Positions 36,447 through 46,874 of a stretch of DNA of 64,000 bases are shown in pieces. The translations under genes were made by a program, and so were the position numbers. Position 1 is the stretch's first letter; every line of letters begins with the position of its first letter. The DNA comes from Gordionus sp. m RMFG-2023 (taxonomy: Eukaryota; Nematomorpha; Gordioida; Chordodea; Parachordodidae): assembly GCF_954871325.1 (NCBI RefSeq), contig NC_088776.1, forward strand, positions 53,834,569 to 53,898,568. Direction: 5' to 3'. The notes beneath the pieces were generated by a model. It saw only the letters and a program-made list of their open reading frames with translations, was not told where the DNA came from and did not search any database.

Positions 36447-36646
36447 GTCCCAATATTCAAACTTGCTAATCTTGTCTTCTTTGCTTTGACCTTTACTTTA
36501 CTTTTCACAGGATGGAGGTCTACACCCTGCGCGTCGCTTGGAGGGAACGCCCTAGCTTTCTTCATATTTCCATTTGTTTCCTTCATTTTTTTTATTGGAC
36601 AGGTATCCTTACGACTGTCCAGGACTGTCGGTAACGGGAGTGTCAT
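36447..36646 (-). pseudogene. Inverted 5' fragment of the RTE element
   Basis: The minus strand reads RAFPPSDAQGVDLHPVKSKV, then KAKKTRLASLNIGT, then flanking sequence. This is the start of the endonuclease region of the same RTE family that runs on the plus strand from 36793. About 72 bp (36447-36520 and 36793-36867) are inverted, near-identical copies in head-to-head arrangement separated by about 270 bp. It could be a 5' inversion (twin priming) product or the remains of a second insertion. Confidence 0.7.
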
Positions 36647-36792
36647 CTCTAAGTTCCGAAATTCCTCTTACCATATGTCTTTACACATCAGTCATCGAAG
36701 AAAAATTTGAAAGTTTTTATGCTCCTTACCAGGATTGAATCTGTGTCCTTCTTCGTCCTTCTGTTTCTAAGCATACATCTAACCCGTTATGA

Positions 36793-37730
36793 CACCTCCC
36801 ATCCTGTGAAAAATAAAGTAAAGGTCAAAGCAAAGAAGACAAGATTAACAAGTTTGAATATTGGGACGCTTAAAGGTAAGACGAGAGAATTGGCATCAAT
36901 GTTGAACAAGAGAAAAGTTGATATAGCGTGCATACAAGAGACGAAATGGAAGGGACAGAAGACTTTGATAAATGGAGATGGGTATAAATTGTACTATAAT
37001 GAATTTGTTAGCAATAGGAACGGTGTCGGCATCAACTTCAATCAAGATCTAACCTCCTCAGTAGTAGAAGTCAACAGGATTTCTGATAGACTAATGAAGA
37101 TAAAACTCTGCATTGGTCAATCAATACTACACATCCTTTCAGTATATGCTCCTCAAACGGGTTGCAAGGAAGAAGAGAAAAGTGACTTTAGATCTATCCT
37201 TGATGAAGCTATAATGGAAATCTCTAAGGATGACCTAGTCATAATTGGTGGACTTAAATGCGCATGTGGGGAAAGCAAGAGAGAGCTACAAAAGGCATCA
37301 TGGTGGTTTTGAATATGAAGAAAGAAAAGGAGAGCATGTACTGAAATTTGCTCAAGCCTTCGACCTTGCCTTAACCAACACCTACTATAGGAAAAAAGAC
37401 AGTCATATGAAAGTGGTACAAGGAAAACACAGATATATTCTAGTCTCTCGCAGAAGGTATAAAGATGTAATTGACTACAAAGTCATCTCAGGAGAAGATA
37501 TTGCCCCGCAACACAAGCTACTAGTCATGGATTTACACATCATAAATAAATCCACTCAAAACAAGATAAAACTGAAACCATGCATCAAATGGGGAAAATT
37601 AAAAATAATGACAGATGTCTTTGCAATCAATGCAAACATTGAAACAATAGATTCCTCACAAGTCAGTGAAAAAATTTGGACAGACCTTTCATCCAGATTA
37701 ATAGACACTGCCAAATCGACACTAGGCTTG
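36793..37730 (+). pseudogene. RTE endonuclease domain (frameshifted)
   Basis: Apurinic-type endonuclease in two frames. 36800-37260 reads RLTSLNIGTLKGK, IACIQETKWKGQ (catalytic Glu), SVYAPQTGCKEEEK and VIIGG. 37245-37730 reads VDLNAHVGKARESY, then the VIDY and QHKLLVMDL region. The GG-DLNAHVG motif is split by a frameshift near 37250. The linker (SEKIWTDLSSRLIDTAKSTL) runs into the hAT insertion. Confidence 0.85.
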
Positions 37731-37732
37731 AC

Positions 37733-39732
37733 CAGGGTTGCCATATCCCCCCCCCCTCCTATCAGCGGTAGACTCCCGCAGTTTTTTAGTTTACACGCAG
37801 ACATCTATCTCCCGCAAAACTACCACAATTGGATATCTTCAGCAAAATTCTACCGCAATTTTTTAATTTCTTTTTTTAAAGTATTTTAACGTTTTTAATA
37901 TATAAATAATGATTTTGAGAGGCATTAATTGATTATTTTTATATATTTAAAATAAATTTTAAATATTTATTCGTAAAACATGTCTAGTTTGTAAATTTCT
38001 CTTTATCCTGTTTTATTTTTATCCAATAATAAATCAACATCATTTTATTCATATAAGTCAGTACAGGGGAGTATATCAACATCGATTGCAATACAAAAAT
38101 ATTCTCAAAATAATAAAAAATACAGATGCAACTACATTTGCGGAAATGGTATACATCTATCAAGTAGTTCAACAATCACAGAGCTATATCATCACAATGT
38201 GGGTCGAATCTTTTTCTCATGATGTTTAACGACTCCAATATAAGTGTAAACCTTACTTGTGGCAGAACAAAAATGAGCAAAGCAATCACAAGTTTTTTAG
38301 TATCTAAATCCTAAAGGTCAATTCTTGACGATTTGAAAAATGGGCATACTTATGCAATTCTAACAGATGCATCTAATAAGGGAAATATTAAAACATCTCC
38401 CTTGATTTTTCGCTATTTCAACAAGAATAAGAACATTTCAATAAAACTTTAAATTTTTTTCCTCGGATAGTGAAAAATCCAACGATGTAGCTAACCACAT
38501 AATGTAATATAGCTGATTCTGGGTTATCAATGAATTGCATGTCAACTTTCTGCCCTGATAATGCCTCTGTAAATTTTGGCAAAAACCAAAGTGTATTTAC
38601 CGAATTGAAGCATCACAATAATGAATTATACCAATTGATTGTATATGCTAAATACTACATGATTCTTGCAAGAAGGCAATGAATGTACTATTTGTGAATG
38701 GTTTTAACGAATTAAATTCATCAACTAAAAGAATTAATGAATTAAAAGAGTTGGTGGAGTGGTCTGACTTGGAATGGTGTGAGTTGTACGATATGTATCT
38801 ATCAGATGGTTATCAGTAATACCTGCCATCGATAGAATTTTAAAATTTTATTATGTATTTTTGACAATTTATGTTAAAACTATATTGTGACGATTTATAT
38901 TAAAACTTTATTTCGTATGTTGAAATCACAAAATTAAAATCAAATTAAAAATGTGTATATCTATATAAAAAAAAAGACAAGTATAATTTAAAGTAATTGA
39001 AAACATTTGCATAATAACATTAAAATAAGAAAAATTTAAACATATTTTTGTTCTACAAGTAAAGTTTTCATTTATTTTGGAGTCGTTAAATATTATGGGG
39101 AAAGATTCTACCTACATTGTAGTAGCTCTATGAATGTTGTACTACAAGATAAGTGATTACAATTGCTGCAACCGTAGTTGCATCTGTATTATTTCTTATT
39201 TTTGGAGAATATATTTGTTTTGCAATGGATGTAGATACACTCTCCTGCACTGATTATAAATGTGATTGAACAATAATATAAAATATTTATCAGTGAAATG
39301 AGTACAATATTACCTTATGTATTTAAACGTGATACGAGATAATTAAGCGCTTATCCCTATAATGTTATACACACACAAGGTAGATTTCTAATTGCGGATG
39401 TTTTGCGGGACATTCGCATAAAATATATTTTTTACATTGTAAAATTAAAATCGTTTGTTTTTATATAAAATTTTATTCTTTTATATTTAAAAACGATCGT
39501 TGGTAATTTTTTATATGTTATTTAATTTTGAAAAATAGTTACCGGATTTGTATTAATATAAACTAATTATAAAAAATAATAGGCGGATAATTGAGTCAAT
39601 TCAAAATCCCAGCCCGGGCGGGATTTTGCGGACCGTTTTAGCAAATTTTTTGTTTCTACCGCAATTTTCATATTTCTCCCGCAAAATACCAAATTTCTCC
39701 TGCAATTTAAAATTTTTGACCTGGCAACCCTG
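37733..39732. mobile_element. 2.0-kb non-autonomous hAT, inserted in the RTE
   Basis: Ends CAGGGTTGCC and GGCAACCCTG match the element at 13039-16279. A perfect 8-bp TSD GGCTTGAC lies at 37725-37732 and 39733-39740. The interior is homologous to the larger element but lacks the transposase fragments. Short inverted arms remain (about 38055-38275 against about 39048-39262). No ORF of transposase type. The insertion post-dates RTE copy B. Confidence 0.95.
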
Positions 39733-39740
39733 GGCTTGAC

Positions 39741-41478
39741 AAGGGGAGGTAACAAATCATACAAAGAATTATGGTGGAGGAATGAAGAGGTACAAACCAC
39801 TATACAGGAGAAAAAAGCCCTTTAAAAAATATGGTACAAATCCAAAAACCCAGATGACAAGACAAGATACAAAAAATCCAAGAGATTAGCTACAAAGGCG
39901 GTGGCTAGGGCCTAATCTATGGCATACAATGACATGTATAAAGAACGATGGAAAGAATATTTTCAGGAGCTTCTCAACTTTAATCCCCACATACTACATC
40001 TAGACGAAGACTCCCCATGTGAAAACCTTGTACAACCTATAACAGAACAAGAAATAATCACATGCCTCAAGCATATGAAAAACAACAAAGCTAGGGGTCC
40101 AGACGATATTCCAATAAAAAACCTTAACATCTCCTCACAAATCTGTACAATAAATACTAGGAAATGAAGAGGTTCCCCAAAAATAGAGGCAGAGCTATCT
40201 AGTTCCTATCTTCAAAAATAAAGGGGATTCACACAATTGTCAAAATTACAGGGGCATAAATGTCACACTGTCTACAATATACGAAAAAATAATAGAAAAA
40301 AGATTAAGAGACATAATCGAAATAGGAGAGACTCAGTTTGGCTTTATGCCTAGAAAATCAACAACTGATGCTATCCACGCAATTAGGCAAATGAGTGAAA
40401 AATACAGGGAAAAGAACAAAAAGCTACACATGGTCTTTCTCGATCTAGAAAAGGCCTTCGATAGAATCCCAAGAAAACTTATCTGGTGGGCGCTAAGTCA
40501 CAAAAAGGTTACCGAAAAATATATAAGAATAATACAGGATATGTATATGGGCCATACAACAATGGTCCGTAGCACAATAGATACTTCAGCAGGCTTCACA
40601 ATAGCCGAAGGAGTTCATCAAGGGTCGGCTCTCAGCCCACTTCTCTTCATTACAGTAATAAATGTATTAGCACAGTCTATACCTCAAACAGTCCCGTGGA
40701 ATATGATATTTGCAGATGATATTATGTTACTTGCCGAATCCAAGGATGGAATGAAAGAAAGATTAGTGAGTTGGATAAATATTCTAGAAAAGCATGGACT
40801 AAAAGTAAATAGAGAAAAGACGGAGTATATGGTGATAGGAGGAGATGAAACAGAGAGTATTGATATAAATGAATGGCAGATATCGGCAATTGAAAGCTGC
40901 AAATATTTGGGCTCCACTATACAAACAAACGGCACAATAGAAAAAGAGATAAAGAGTAAAATTAATCAAGGGTGGTTAAAGTGGAGATCTTTATCTGGAG
41001 TGCTATTTGACAAAAGAATCCCACACAAATTAGGGAAAAATTTACACTTCCATAGTCCAACTATTCTATATAGTTCGGAAACATGGCCAACCAAAGAATC
41101 AGACGTGAGAAGTCTACAAACTATGGAGATGAGAATGCTGGGGATGATTGCTGAGGTAACAAGAAAGAATAAAGTGCGAAGTACAGGAATACTAGGAAGT
41201 TTAAAGATAGTGCCCATTAAGACTAAGATAATTGTAAAGGTGGTATGGGCATACAATGAGAAGGCCTATGAATTACATAGGAAATAAGGTTGAGAGTTTG
41301 GAAGTGATGGGCATACTTAAAAGAGGAAGGCCAAAACTCAATGGGGCCATAAAACTATAGCCAATATGAAGAAGTAATCTATAAAATAGAAATATCTTAA
41401 CTATAAAAGAGATTGTATAAATAACATAAAATGGAGAGAGATAAGGAGCTTACCACCAGAAAAAGGTGAAAGCTAAAG
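39741..41478 (+). pseudogene. RTE linker, reverse transcriptase and C-terminal domain
   Basis: After the insertion the linker resumes (YKELWWRNEEVQ), then has a stop near 39820. 39919-40167 holds the pre-RT region (FQELLNFNPHILHLDE, NNKARGPDDIP). 40346-41287 is an open 313-codon block with RT motifs MPRKSTTDAIHAIRQ, FLDLEKAFDRIPRKL, GVHQGSALSPLLF and MIFADDIMLLAE (catalytic FADD), then the C-terminal part (CKYLGSTIQTNG, ILYSSETWPTKES). The last part (41288-41478) is in other frames and ends at the family's stop. The catalytic residues are intact but frameshifts and the deletion make the element inactive. Confidence 0.88.
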
Positions 41479-41494
41479 AGAAAAAAAAATATCC

Positions 41495-42360
41495 TCGGTA
41501 GAATATTTAATGTGATTATTGTAATTATGGCTAATCAGGACTCTACATATAACAATTTACTAAACAATAGTAGATTTTTTTAAACAATTTCTTTTATATA
41601 TATTAACCCTATGCCATAGTTAATTTAGATATCTGCAATAAACGGGTTTTAGACAATAAACCCGTCCAAACGTTTTTAATTTTTTTAACCGGCCCGCCAA
41701 CTAATTGTATTTTAAAACATTCAGTCCACCTGCCTACTTATTTAAGAAATTTGTTTAAAACCAACCTACTCAATGTTAAAAATCATCTTTTGGCTATTTA
41801 TTTATTTATTTTAATGTATTTTTAAATTCAATTTTATGAAATTAAAAAAGGATATTTAATAAATAGACTTCTTCTCATTTCGCTCAAAAAAATTTAAAAT
41901 ACACTGGCCCATATTCTGCTCATGTTTTAAAAAAATTTTTTAGCCCACACGACACCCGCTCAATTTTAGAAAGTCGACCCATACTGCCCAGGAATGGGTG
42001 GGCGGGATAAAAACCAAATATATTAAGGACCTCTAATTTGGTTTACCTTTGAAACTTATTTATTCTAATCTTGTCTAGGAAGTAGTTTCACTAAATATTT
42101 GGTAGCGGGGGATTAAATAAAGATCATGTTAGGCCATTTTGTCCCTATCTTTAACGCATTGATCCCAAATACAATTAGAAAAACTAGAAACTATTAAAAA
42201 TATTATTTAGTAAATATATTTATAAAAAAATATTCCTTCATTAGTCCATATTAAAAATTTGCAAATAAGGCAATGTTTGTATGATAATGATTTTACTTTA
42301 TTTGGGCATTATTTAGTTTAAATCTGTATTATTGTGTAATGTTGTAAATGGTATTAGTTA
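41495..42360. repeat. AT-rich sequence with a GC-richer repeat patch
   Basis: 41635-42025 contains hairpin-prone pieces: AACGGGTTTT paired with AATAAACCCGT near 41640-41672, and 'ccggcccgcc' at 41690. Its right margin reads 'ctgcccaggaatgggtgggcgggat' split over 41986-42010. It resembles the edges of a DNA transposon but no TIR/TSD pair could be proved. No gene. Confidence 0.35.
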
Positions 42361-42835
42361 GAAATCTGCAAAGTTAGGCCCAGCCAATACCCGGCACGAG
42401 TTCGGTCCGAACTGAATGGCCTTCGGGCCAAGCTTGGGCCTTATTTTATTTTAAATAATCGGGTTTGGACCGGGTCGGGTCTAATATTTTTAAAAAAAAT
42501 TGGGCCGGGCCGGGTCGGGTCGGACTTTGGAATTTTTTTTAAATATATCTAAATTTATCAATTTTATATTGAATTTTTTATGTAAAATAAAAATATTTGA
42601 TTTTATTTATTGAAACTAAACGACATATAACATATGTCTTTTATTTTGAGTAATTATAAAAATTAATTTCTATATTTAAATAAATTCTGAAAGGGTTGGG
42701 TCGGTAAATTTTTTTAAAATAAATTTTGGGTTCGGGCCGGCAAAACATTTTTAAAAATTTTGGGTTCAGACCGGCAAACTTTTTTAAAAAAAATTCGGTC
42801 AGTGTTGGGCTTGAAAAATTGGCCAGATGCAGATC
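42361..42835. repeat. GC-rich repeat island with 'gggtcgggt/gggccgg' units
   Basis: The left part repeats GGGCCGGGCCGGGTCGGGTCGG-type motifs (42455-42530). The right part has three imperfect units of about 45 bp containing 'ttttgggttcgggccggcaaa' (42690-42800). A minus-strand ORF here (42641-42856) merely reads through the units. Probably a decayed transposon; no exact ends found. Confidence 0.45.
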
Positions 42836-45800
42836 ACTTATGGTAGTATTATACATTCATTATAGTGAGGTCCTATAGCTAGCTTAATTCTTTATTATAA
42901 TTTTATTTTCACTATTTTCATGATTTCTTAAACACATATTTTAACATCATTGCATTTTTTTTTAACATTTCTATAATTTAATTTTATTGGCATCCAATAT
43001 AATTGAACATAAAACTAAAACATAAAGACCACGAAATTACCCCCTCAGAACAATCTCAAAGTCATTACCCTTTAATTTTTATCATGAAGAAACTTTAGAA
43101 ATTATAGAAAAACTAGAAACTAACACTAGTCATATTTAGGTATATTTTTACAAGTTAATATAAAATAAATAAGAAGAAAAAAAGGGGTGGACAGAAAAAT
43201 GGAAATATATAATAAAAATATATATGTATACGCCTACAACAAAAAAACCCTATAACAATAAATATTTTGGAAAATCATAAAAATAAAGCTTTAAAATGTT
43301 TATTTATATAAGAATAGTTCATTTTAAAAAAATACACATTTTTTTATAGAAGGGAGATATTTTTAACTAATAGATAAATTCTCGCTGACTCCCTTCCTAT
43401 AGTCACGCAATTTACTAGTAAAATCTTTGAAATATCTTAAAAAATTTTATGTATTAAATCTTGTTTATAATTTTACAAGAAACGCAATTTCATTTATCCT
43501 AATTTATTTTCCAAAAAATACTGATATACATATATCTAAATATAATTGTAGCTAAAGATTAGAAATATAAATATTAGGTATCATCTGCACCCTCTTCTGA
43601 TGATAATTCTATATAATATAAAGAATATAATAATTAAAAAAGGAATTAGTTAATAATGACCAAAATTGAGAATCAAAAATTTAAATTTTATTTTTTAAAA
43701 AAAGAAATAATATCTATTCAACTGAATGACAGGGAATCTAAACTAAATTAAAGTTGTCACAGCTCAATATTAACCTTTAGAGAGTTTATTATCACATTCA
43801 TGATTAGATAATATTTTTAATTTAAAAAACTTTTTTATTACAATATGATTTGTAATATAAATTTTGATCATTATGTAAATTAAAAATGTCAGTTCAAGTT
43901 TCTAAAATACCAGAATTATTATTTTTTAATGTATCTTTTAAAATAAGGAAAGGAATATCAGATTTTTAATAATAGAAAATTGTGTAAATATATATTCAAC
44001 ATTCTCTCATTTTCGTTAATATTTATTGAGTCTTGCTAAAAATGGAATTAGGATTCTAAATCGTTGGTGACACTTAATAATTATTTTAAAATAACGTGAT
44101 GTAATCATAGTTGTATACAATTTGAGTAATTTTACCTAACACTTTGTTTAATGAAATATGGATAAATAACCTAATTCATAGATCTTTATGATAACTTTTT
44201 TTGTTGACGGATAACCTAATCCAATATAATAAACATAAAGTATGCAAAAAAATATACCAATTTTAAAAAATATCATTTTTAGTTAAAGAGGGTAATATTT
44301 AATATAACAATATATGTTATAATATCATTTTTTTAAATATTTGTTTTTTGTATAATACTTTTCTCAAAGACATGACAAATGTATTAATAATTTAAGTATG
44401 CTTCACGAATCAATTCTTTTTTAAATGAATCAAACATATTAGAAGTCATGAGAGTTATTATTCTATATATTTATAATCATTTTATAATTATATTCTCATA
44501 TTACTTTTGTGCAAAATCTCTTTCTTCCTTATATCCAAGAGTTCTATAGAACCCTGCCCCATCCATCCAAAAGACCGAGTGGAGCAAATTTTTGAAAAAA
44601 TTATAAAAGGCCGGGCTCCAACAACGGATATTACAATTTTAAGAATATTTTTTAAAATTTCATTCTAATATTTTGATTTAGACTAATACTAATTGAAAAT
44701 AAGCTACAATATTCTGATTTTTATATATTTTTAAGAGCTATCTAAATTAAATCTATAAATAAAATAGTAATTTTACAAAAAAATAATAAAGTAACTTATG
44801 ATTTGATCCAACTACAATTATACAATAATATATATCAAAATACAATTTATGATATTACAGTTTTTATTAAAATAGATAGTCATAGAATAGAGATAAAGAG
44901 TCTAAATTTGTAACATTAGATGTAGATATAGACATTAAAAATTTGGCCCTGGCATTTTGTAAATTTATAAAGTGTTGCACCCGAATATTAGAAAAAAAAT
45001 TTTGGTTTGACAAGACTGAGCCTTTAAATAACAGGTAGATCAACTTATGCCAAAATCTTAATGGGCCGAAACAGGCAGGGCTTTGTAGATCTCTTTTCCA
45101 TCTTAACTTATTATTTAACCATATAATCGAAAATACTATTAAAATTTAGCGATAATGTGTAAGTTTTTTGAATTTAAATTTGTGAATGATTTGCAAATAC
45201 GTACTTTTATATTATACTCATATATTTTTTTCATTTTGCCTATTTTTTTTTAAGCGTAAAGCCTTATTCATAATTAGAACTAATTTTTAGATATGAAATT
45301 CATTTGAGTTCATTGCAATTAACATCGAAAAATATATTGTTTTTCATTGCAAAAACCTTGTTTTATTATGTGCCTCATGTCTGTTTTGAGAGCTAGTTCG
45401 AGGTATTATCGCTCTTATTATAAATTCAGAAATTTCTTTATTTTTATAAATGAGAGTTTATTTTAATCATTATATAACAATTTCTATAAAATATAAATTT
45501 ACACTATCATTTTTTTTAGTATTCCTATGTAAGATATGTGAAAAACATCTATGCCACAGTCATTATGATATATTTTTTTAATTGGAAAATGGCCGGTTTT
45601 TGTTCTATTTTTAGAATTAAACATTCCTATCATAATATAATTTACATTTGTATTAGTTTTCTGAATTTGAAAAAAAACTTTTGATGTATGAATAAAATAA
45701 ACTCATTAAAATATATAATTTATGTCTATATAGAGTGGATATGTAAGTTACATAATAATCTTATGATATTATCCTTATAAATGCTTAATAGCTATCGGAG

Positions 45801-46058
45801 AATAAATTTAAAAAAAATTTATTATTTAAAAAAAAACACTTCCAAGACATTAAATATTACTTTAATTTTATAATCATGACCAGAGTAGCTAAACTATCAA
45901 ATATAACAATATAATAATTTGATTTATTTTATTATTAAATTTATAGCCTCTATTTTCTTTGTTTATATGATTATAAACTTGCTTAATCATTTTTCGACTA
46001 TTATATAAAAAACGTTAATTTTTTAAAATATAGTTTTTTTAAATAATTATCTCTTTTT
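42836..46058. other. AT-rich sequence without gene
   Basis: About 3.2 kb of AT-rich DNA lacking ORFs over 60 codons. 44560-44635 ('agaccgagtggagc', 'aaggccgggctcc') and 44990-45080 ('cttaatgggccgaaacaggc') are small GC-richer scraps of unknown repeats. Confidence 0.45.
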
Positions 46059-46374
46059 AAGAGTAGGGGAGACAAGGAATCTTATTAGCTAGAGGTTTCA
46101 TTAGGGTCCTTGAGTACTCAACTCTAATGGTTAAATTTTTAAAATATGTCTAACTACATTATGCATATGCGGCTATTATTATTTTAATATCGGAAAACAA
46201 TATCAAATATTTTTTGGAAAAATCAATATCATTAAAAAAGTAAATATGTATAGCATAAAAGCAAATAATTGGAATTAAATGAGATATTATTTAATCAATA
46301 TTATAAAGTAGTTTTGTTTTTATTGACGTTTGCCTTTTAAGGTTCGCATGCCCCCTCCTGTCTCCCCTATTCTT
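46059..46374. mobile_element. 316-bp TIR element, possibly mariner-type MITE
   Basis: AAGAGTAGGGGAGACA on the left is matched by an inverted copy on the right (TGTCTCCCCTATTCTT), about 15 bp with one mismatch. Both inverted repeats contain TA next to GGGGAGACA, so a TA target duplication (Tc1/mariner style) with termini GGGGAGACA is possible. The interior is AT-rich with no ORF. Confidence 0.55.
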
Positions 46375-46722
46375 ATAATAAATTTTTATAACGCTAAGTA
46401 ATAAATAAAGATTATAAAATAAATACACCATTAGGAATAGAGTAAAATGTGGTTGTCTTAGATATTTTAAGCTCCATCTGTTATCGCTCCTTTTTTATAC
46501 ACATTACTATTTATTATAGTGTTAAAATATAAATTTAAGAAGTTATTCATGTTTATCTTCATTATAAAAATTGCAATAATAAGCTTTGTAAAAACATTAT
46601 TACTCTTACTCTAAATAATCACTAGTAAATTAATAGATTTTTTTTAAAAAATATGTTTTAGGTCACTTTTATTATTGGCTATAATAAACACAATATCCCT
46701 TTTATATATTCTTAAATCCTAA

Positions 46723-46794
46723 CTCTCCCAAAATCCTACCTTCAGCCTCATCGTGGCGGGGGAGTGGCAACGTCTTTTGGCGGCAAATGGAGGT
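46723..46794 (+). ncRNA. HDV-like self-cleaving ribozyme at the RTE 5' end
   Basis: All five expected segments are in order. P1: CTCTCCC (46723-46729) with GGGGGAG (46758-46764), seven pairs including one wobble. P2: ACCTTCA (46738-46744) with TGGAGGT (46788-46794). P3: GCC (46745-46747) with GGC (46755-46757), loop TCATCGT. Then GGCAA (46766-46770). P4: CGTC (46771-46774) with GGCG (46779-46782), loop TTTT. The candidate catalytic C is 46784, followed by AAA and P2, as in the HDV C-N-A-A layout. Cleavage would fall just before P1, at the element/target junction. HDV-like ribozymes that release the 5' end are established for R2 and some RTE LINEs. Activity itself is inferred. Confidence 0.85.
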
Positions 46795-46874
46795 CTAAAA
46801 GGTTCCCTGTGATCTGGGTCTAGAATAGGATCACCGTCTCCTCGACGGGGTGTAAAAACCACTTAAAGAGGTTG

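Larger units (their letters stand above)
36793..41494 (+). mobile_element. RTE-type non-LTR retrotransposon, copy B, split by a hAT
   Basis: Plus-strand LINE of the same family as 3235-4988, including the endonuclease region missing from that copy. It is interrupted at 37733-39732 by a hAT derivative with an exact TSD; when the insert and one TSD copy are ignored, the coding frame continues through the junction. It ends at 41494 with the same GAGAAAAAAAAATATCC terminus as copy A. The 5' boundary is not certain. Relative to copy A it lacks about 50 codons between MYKE and the WKEYFQELLNF block. Confidence 0.85.
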
